Assembly: GCF_000611645.1 (NCBI RefSeq)
Contig: NW_014013621.1
Span: 10,764 to 74,763, forward strand
Direction of reading: 5' to 3'
Origin: Monoraphidium neglectum
Lineage: Eukaryota; Chlorophyta; Chlorophyceae; Sphaeropleales; Selenastraceae
Length of the DNA stretch: 64,000 nt
Position 1 is the first letter of the stretch. Each line of letters opens with the position of its first letter. This document shows, one piece after another, positions 57,656-64,000 of this stretch. The notes under the pieces were generated by a model. That model saw nothing but the letters and a program-made list of their open reading frames with translations, was not told the DNA's origin and did no database searches. A program made the translations under genes and the position numbers.

Positions 57656-60293
57656 GGCTGCTGCTGCTGCTGATCATGGTGTTGTCTACGAAGGCGCCAC
57701 CCGTCTGACCGCTGCCATCAGCGCTGTCTACGGCGCCTGCACTGCCGACAGCGCGCCGACTGGGCGCGTCCCTGCGTGTGACTGACCCCATGCCGACTCC
57801 TGCAATCGCGCCGCTCCCGCCGCTGCCTCTGCTGCCGCTGCTGTCGATGGTGGCGTCAAGAGCCGTGGAGGGGTGTTGGGTGTCCTCTTGCAACACGAAA
57901 TACACCCTGCATGAATGTGAATTGACACGAAAGTAGTCACACAAAGTGGAACAAAGCGAACGAGCCTCAGTGAATTGCCACCCACCTACAGCAAAGCAGT
58001 CCAGGCGTGCACGATGATGAACATACAGTGATCAGGACTGAAGCACCCACCACCCTTGCTTGTCAATGAGGTGGCGGTGCCAAGGCGCGATGAGGCCCTC
58101 CTCGGTCCAAGCCGGCCTTTGAGGTACAAGGCAACCACACAAATAATGGACAAAGGTAAGAGACATGTGCTTTCACCATGCGAATTGAGTCAGCAGCCAT
58201 CAGCCACAGATGCGTGACAAGGCAAATGATGTTGCATATGGTAGTGTGCAATTCACAAATGTTGAGTGCAGCAGCGGGCAGCCCACCCACCTGCTTGGGT
58301 AAGCAAGAAACCTCAGAGGTGTCACAACGTGGTATATGCACACCAGCACCAGGAGCCATGCCCGCAACGTCAGGGCTGCATCTGGTGGCTTTGAGTCTGC
58401 ATTACTGCCACTGCGGGCGCCACCATCCGCGCGGCTGGCCCGTCCTGACTGATGCATGATGGCCCCTGGCTGAAATGTCGCCTGCGTCTCCTCAGGCTGC
58501 TGTTGCAACTGCGCTGTTGCCAGGCGCCTCTGCCGGCCACTCCCCTCCCAGAACCAGCTGGACCACGCCCAACCTTCGACCGCCCGGACGGTATCCACGC
58601 GCGAAGAACGGGCGCCTGACCTGATCTCGACCAGAGCGATGTCCATTGCGTGGGCGCAAAGCGGAACAGGCTCGGCCACCCGCACTGCCGGCTGCTGTGG
58701 CTGCTGTTGGGATGCAGCAAGTGCCCTTTCCAGCCCTCGCGCGCAAGACGACCAACCTCGCGGCACAGCGCCCTGCAGCCGCTGCATCCCTGAGCGCAAC
58801 AGCTCTGGCGGCAACCATAGCAGCCAGCCGCCAAAAAGCAGCAGCCACCAGCCGTCAAGTCCAAGCACCTGCCAGTTGAGAAGCTGGGCGACGGCCATGC
58901 AGGGGAAGCCAAGTGCAAAACGCGTCCCTGGACGTGCCAACAGGAGCGGCACCTGCGTTGGGGGTTACGCCTTCACCTTGTCAGTCATTGCCCGGAGGGT
59001 ATCCGAACTTGTCCGGAGGGTATCCGAAGGCCAGGTTTGCATGCTCCTCAACACACATGGCAGTCAAAGAACGCCCCCTGCCCGTTTCATTGCACCTCAC
59101 GGTGGCCCACCGCGCAGTCCAGGAGGCAGCTTGTCCATGCCACGACCCAAGGCAGCACGCCCGCACTTGGCACCCCTCCAATTTCCGGTGCAAGACGTTG
59201 TGCAAGTGGTTGAGCTCTCACAAGCCATGTCCACCCGTCAGAGAGCTTGGCCAAGCCATCCTGGGACGTTTGGAGGGGTAATGCCTGTGACTTATTATTG
59301 CCCATTGGCAGCATCAATGCGGGCACCACGCATTATGATTCCGGTCTAAGCATCTTGCTGCCCCACACCCTTGCGCACCTGCACATACGGCTTGACCAGC
59401 AGCATCCTCAGCAGTAGCACAGTCCAAAGCTGCACAGCGTGCGGCTGCGACAGGGCTGGGGAACCTCTGAGAGCAACCAAATCGTTGTCGCTGCTGCGCC
59501 TGCGACGCCGCAGGGCTCTGACGCCGCAAACCAGCAGGCTGCTGGCTGACCAGCACCTGATCATGGCGGAAGGTATTGAGTGCTAGTCAGGTTGGGCGCC
59601 TGAAGCCGTCTAGAGGACATCTACAGTACGAGGGGTTTCAGACGCCCTGGTTTGGCTCGGCAAGCTGCTGCATCACCCCACCCTCTGGCAACCGCAGCTT
59701 TAGCCTTTCGCTCACCCTCCCAACGGTAGCAGGCTGTTACCAAAGCCCATCTGCAGAATCAGGCTCGTAAGCTGACTGCCCGGATCTTGGTCCCATGCTG
59801 CCAAGTAGCAGCACACCACCAGCAGCAGCGGTGACGCCATACTGGCCAGCAGGCCGGCCGCCACCATGAGGGCGCAGGTAGTTGCCAGGAAGCACAGGAC
59901 GCCGGACGCAACAGGCGAAGGCAAGGGCAGCCACCCCCAGCCAGGCGCCGGCACGACAAGGTAAGACTCCTGCAGGTAGTGATGGGCATGGGACATGGCA
60001 GACGGAGGTGGACGCGGAGGCACAGGTGCGGTGCATGTCTGCAGTCCTGTGCCATTCATCAAGCGCAGCCACCCTGCCCGCCCGCGCGTCCATCACACCT
60101 TGTGCTCCGCCAGCAGCTGGGCCCAGCCTTTGATTCGCACAAGGCACGCCACTGCAAAAACGAGCCTCCACACCGCTAGAAGCTCTGCAGCTGCGACGGG
60201 ACGGTTGACAACAGCTGCTGCATGGTGCACCACTCTGCCGAATTCCAGAGGAAACCGCTTATGCTGCCATCGCGGTGACTGGAAGGCGTTCAT
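56838..60293 (-). CDS. HTTM / vitamin K-dependent gamma-carboxylase-like membrane protein
   Basis: Exons 60099-60293, 59716-59969, 59379-59556, 59111-59260, 58291-58952, 58051-58116 and 56838-57906 give 857 residues with all phases closed. The order of motifs follows the HTTM/VKGC superfamily. It has a first helix with RPVAAAELLAVWRLVF, then helices around FLATTCALMVAAGLLASM, VQLWTVLLLRMLL and a DGLAKLSDGWTWL segment. In the last, K214 sits where human GGCX has its essential Lys218. LLNWQVLGLDGWWLLLFGGW, PLRFLAYPSRPAWTEEG and the C-terminal SLNGGRHRALYDATANLL (VSLNGRPPQxLxDPxVDL type) follow. The usual NNH-Y motif after helix 2 is not evident, so carboxylase activity is doubtful or that exon join is imperfect. 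A polySer run and a disordered insert split the C-terminal domain. Confidence 0.75.
57577..57672. repeat. (CTG)n coding for polySer in the HTTM-like gene
   Basis: About 95 bp. On the minus strand the frame is AGC, giving a run of about 30 Ser, with one Arg-Asn interruption (about 57655). Confidence 0.95.
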
Positions 60294-60727
60294 CTCTGTA
60301 ACAGTGTATCTCGCAACATGCCCACATATGTACTGTATATGATCTCCCGATCTACTTAGAACATAAAGAGTGAATTCTCATTACCGTACTGACGCCCAGG
60401 CGTGCACGCAGACGAACAAAAACACAACGCAATGTGATAAATGCAACGCCTTGAGACAACCATCCTTCTGGTGACTTAGACACCGGCTTGGTGACATCCT
60501 GGCAGCGTGCCCAAGCCGGCAGCTAGCTAAGCTGGGGTTGATGCCACCAGCAGCAAGAGCTCAGTGTGTCGGTTCCTGGCAACTGCAGCCTCAGACAAAA
60601 CTGTATCCTGGCCCCCTTTGCCCCATGTTTGATTTCCAAGCATGTGTTGTATCGTAGGATCGCTTTGGTGGGTGCTACATCCTGTTCACTGATAGTATTA
60701 CTGTGACGGATGTTGACGCTCAACGAT
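60294..60727. other. Intergenic between two minus-strand genes
   Basis: About 430 bp, AT-richer than the genes. It should hold the 3' UTR of the Gln-rich gene and the HTTM-gene promoter. Confidence 0.5.
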
Positions 60728-61287
60728 TTAGCACCCATCGACACCGCCATCACCCGTCTGCTGTGCACACCACCCCGCGCTGCTCGCCAGCTGCGCCCGT
60801 ATGCGCCGGCTCGCCAGCCGCCCGTCCCCTCCAAGGCCCAGGTCCGGCAGCGGCTCCTCGCCCGCCTGCTGTGCTGCCACCTCGTCATCGCCGAGTGTGT
60901 GGCACGCGTTTATGCTGGCTGCCCCCTGGACTGGACCAGCTCGAACGCCATGCAGATCCGCTTCAGTCACTGCTGCATCAACCGTCACCTGCCGCGTTGC
61001 GCTGCGTGCCAGGCCGCGAATACGCTCGGCAGCCACGCCCAGGGACAACCGCTCGCTGCGAGCTGAGGCGATAGCTTGCACGATCTCGCGGGACGCCGCT
61101 GCCAGAGCTGTGTCAATCGGCGCCACTTGGCACAGCGGCGTACCACTGGCAGCGCCAGCCTGGTCGTGCACGGTGCTGGTGCTGCTGGCCATACGCGGCC
61201 CGACCTTGCCGTTGGATGAAGCCGCATCGGCGTTGGACAGCTGCGTGGCTGCGCATGGCGTCCAGTCACCCTCCTTGGCAGGAGTGG

Positions 61288-61343
<56 letters not shown>

Positions 61344-61358
61344 TGCTCGTGCTCGTGC

Positions 61359-61451
<93 letters not shown>

Positions 61452-63409
61452 CAGCCCTGTTCGTACAGCACAGGCCGCAAGCCCCCTGCGTCCACCATCC
61501 CCTCGAAATCGCCTTTGCTTACGCCGACGCACTTGCGTACAAACGTTAGCAGTGGCAGGGCGAAGCGATTGAAGCGGACGAGGCCACAATCTCTCACAAA
61601 GCTGGCAACTGCATTGGTCAGTTGAAGCAGCATTGGGCGGTGAAGCAGGACGCCCTCCTCCAGCAGCTCTTTGACCTGTAAACACTCAACGCGCCAGAGT
61701 TTGAAAGTTGTGTTTGTGCCTTGAAAGGGCGCAGGGCGGGCAAACACTTAAAGGCGTCGACATGGAACTGGGCCCTTCAAATATCACAGCCAGCGGGGAG
61801 AGGGGGGTCCATAGGTGTCCCAATGCTCCTAGCAATCAAGGTAGCAGACTTCAGGTGTGAATCAAACCTTGTGCACGAGCATCAGGCTGAGAGGGTCGCT
61901 GATGCGCTGCTTCTCCACCAGTCCACACAGCGCGCCATAAAAGTGCTCGAGGACAGCCACCTAGCACGGGGGCAACGCAGCTACCGTTTATGTGTTGTAC
62001 ACCACACCGCCGGATGACTCTGAGTCAATTGCACACAGGCAGCTGAACCATGGCGGCCCCCATTGCCAGTGGAGTGCTGGCTAGTAGTTGTTTGCAGCGC
62101 ACCTCTTCCTTCTTGATGGTTCGCACAGTCGTTGTTGCGCGCTCCTCCACCTTGCGCTGCTGCTGCGTAACCGCCTGATCGGCCCGGATGAACGGCGACT
62201 GAGGGGTTGTGCCTGCATATGAGGCAGCAGCACGCACACCAGCTTGGTGAGGACCCGTGTCGCCATCAGGCTGCAGCTGCAGGCGAGCCCAGCCTTGTCA
62301 TTTGCACATTGACCACCTCGCTGGCCGTGCTCACCTTGAAACCTGTCCCCTCTCCGCAACATACAACATCAAGCACATCACGGGCAGGTTGGCCCGGCCC
62401 GCCAGCCGCAATCTCTGCCCACCTGGCACCCAGCCTGGTGTGAGTCGGCCCTCCGCTGCCTCCAGATCTGCCACAAGCCGCTGTGTGAGCTCGGCGGCCA
62501 GCTTGGGGCTAGATCGGTACGCTGCGCGTCGCTGGGACCGGTGCCAAAGGTCCTGCTGCAGCGCAGTGCGCCCCGCCTGCCGCACCACGCGGTAACGATT
62601 GTGCCATATCGGCACAGGGTTGCTGGAGCCAGGCTCGATTCGCGTCGGCTCTGTCAAGGGCTGAGGTTCTGGCTGTTGATCCAGTGCAGAGTCCCCCGGT
62701 GTGGCAACTGCTGCCTCGATCCTGCATCCGCCGCCGCTGGTTGAAGTTTGGGGGACGCTGGCACTGGCGGCGCAGCTCAACGCTGCCACGGTGTGGTCAG
62801 GCTGCATGTGGGCCCCTGTCGGCCCCATCCCCTCAGCGCTGAAGCGCCGTGTGCTGCCGCCGCCAGCACCGCCTGATGCACTCTGAGCAGGTGCATGCGT
62901 CACCTGGTGCCCGCCGCCCCCGGTGGACACGCTGCCCCTCTGCGTGATGAAAACTGAGCCCTTCACGCTCGCAAATGGCTGGCCGGCATCCGCCGCCATG
63001 TCACCTGCGCCGCCACCTGCAAACTGCGCTGCGCAGTTAGCAGCCTCATGGCGCCACAGGAGGTCCCGGCCGGGCTTGGGCTTTGTTGGCAGCTCGCACC
63101 GTCCGTACGCGCCCGCAACGTCCGCCGCGTCAGCTGTCGCCGCGGCAGTGTTGAAGAAGGCGTTTGGGCGGGTGCGCGAGGCAAGTCTACGGCTGTCCGC
63201 CTGGCGAACAGGGCGGCTCGGAAATGAAGCTTCTGTGCGGTCGAGAGTGGTGTACTGCGGTAGCAAATGTCGTGAGCGGTGGGGTTGAGGCAGCACCTAA
63301 AGTGTGAGCGTTGAATGACTAATGTGTGCATACGTGCGCACATGCGCTCGCCTGTGTGTGCGTGTGCACGCATGCGTGTGCGTGTGCGTGTGCGCTTACC
63401 CATGGAGGC

Positions 63410-63444
<35 letters not shown>

Positions 63445-63923
63445 TGTGTGTGTGTGTGTGTCAATGTGTGTGTGAATGTGTGAGTGTGTGCATGCGTGCG
63501 CAAATGTGTGTGTGTGTGTGCTTGTGTGTGTGTGTGTGTGTGTGTGTGCATGCGTGCCCGCGTGTGTGCGTACGCGCATGTGTGTGCACGCATGTGTGTG
63601 CATGCATGCGTGCACGCGCGTGCGGGAGCGTTTGCACGCGTGCATGCAAGTGTGGCTTTTAAGTCTGCACGTTTACTGGCGCTCCGTTCAAAGCACCGAC
63701 CTGCATGGTGGTCTTGTGCCGTAGCAGCTTGTTGGCTGTCTGTTGCCGCGCCTGCTGCGCAGCTGCATCGCCCGCCTGCCGGTCTCCTGAAGATTCAGCA
63801 CCAGCAACACCCCCGACACCCTCTGACCCTGAAGTGTGCGTGGTCGCAGAGTGGCGCAAGGCCCGCCGGAAAATGGAGGGTGCGCCCGGCAGCACGCTGT
63901 TGGTCTTCCGCACTGCTGGCCGC
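60728..63923 (-). CDS. Gln-rich protein of unknown function, 5' end missing
   Basis: Not recognised. Exons 63701-63923, 62423-63254, 62103-62212, 61868-61960 and 60728-61675 splice in phase into at least 735 residues. The first listed exon begins in phase 2, so more sequence lies beyond the right edge. The N-terminal half is disordered and Ala/Gly/Ser-rich, with QQARQQTANKLLRHKT and GRDLLWRHEAANCA. It then becomes well ordered: SPFIRADQAVTQQQRKVEER, followed by a strongly helical segment, EHFYGALCGLVEKQRISDP and NAVASFVRDCGLVRFNRF. This could be HEAT/ARM-like. A very long Gln region follows, two runs separated by a short HEHEQE linker, and a disordered tail. The helical core is the part most likely to identify a family by search. 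Confidence 0.7.
61290..61449. repeat. Very long (CTG)n coding for polyGln
   Basis: Two runs (about 61290-61342 and 61361-61449) separated by a short CTCGTG-rich linker. Read as CAG on the minus strand they encode two Gln runs of about 17 and 29. Confidence 0.96.
63397..63600. repeat. TG/GCGT microsatellite in an intron of the Gln-rich gene
   Basis: (CGTG)n followed by interrupted (TG)n within intron 63255-63700. Confidence 0.93.
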
Positions 63924-64000
63924 CTGCAAATTGTACAGCGCAATTAGAAAAATTTGGTCGACATCGCATTCAAGGCATATGTTTGTTTCATGGTACGGTA

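Noticed and set aside
60801..61625. Plus-strand frame with long Cys, Leu or Ala runs
   Set aside because: It is the complement of the CAG repeats that encode Gln on the minus strand; the minus frame has conserved sequence and splice sites.
63397..63600. Regular TG/GCGT repeats as a CRISPR-like array
   Set aside because: These are simple microsatellites in an intron of a eukaryotic gene; there are no spacers or direct repeats of CRISPR size.

Overview
This window is nuclear DNA from a green alga (Chlorophyta, most likely Chlorophyceae). The evidence is dense spliceosomal introns with GT..AG (rarely GC..AG) borders, a GC-rich coding bias, the chlorophyte poly(A) signal TGTAA downstream of several stops, plastid-type transit peptides, and many long CAG/CTG and CA/TG microsatellites. 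There is no sign of bacterial, organellar or viral sequence. The assembly has one gap of Ns at about 47397-47686. All gene models were built by hand from reading frames, splice signals and family conservation. The exon phases close in every multi-exon model given with exact coordinates.

Layout. (1) 33-12520, minus strand: the first exon of a plastid NAD(P)-binding protein, then a complete 21-exon XPD/ERCC2 helicase, then a polyglutamine-rich SNAPc SNAP43-like protein. (2) 13181-22890, plus strand: three genes with no confident function. They are a membrane protein, a membrane-anchored protein with four copies of a Cys-containing repeat, and a protein ending in a lipocalin/FABP-like domain. 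(3) 24480-35408: a small mitochondrial ribosomal protein bL31m-like gene (minus), a coiled-coil protein, a plastid-targeted UPF0301/AlgH protein, and a tafazzin-type acyltransferase (plus). (4) SEC62 (minus, 35468-37981) converges on tafazzin with only 59 bp between the stops. (5) 39579-46463, plus: a 22-exon plant/EAG-type K+ channel with a cyclic-nucleotide-binding domain. (6) A 2.2 kb gene-free stretch holds the assembly gap and one copy of a dispersed repeat on each side. (7) 48670-63923, minus: a SWI3/SMARCC chromatin-remodelling subunit with the animal-type N-terminal module, an HTTM/vitamin K-dependent carboxylase-like membrane protein, and a Gln-rich protein of unknown function that is cut by the window edge.

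The genes are unrelated housekeeping and accessory loci, as expected in a eukaryotic chromosome, and nothing suggests an operon or gene cluster. Several tie into transcription and chromatin (XPD in TFIIH, SNAP43 in snRNA transcription, SWI3 in SWI/SNF) or membranes (SEC62, tafazzin, K+ channel, HTTM), but this looks coincidental. The less-described items are the Cys-repeat membrane protein at 16449-19172, the SMARCC-type architecture in an alga, the VKGC-like protein, and CAG repeats that recur in at least seven genes and in more than one reading frame.
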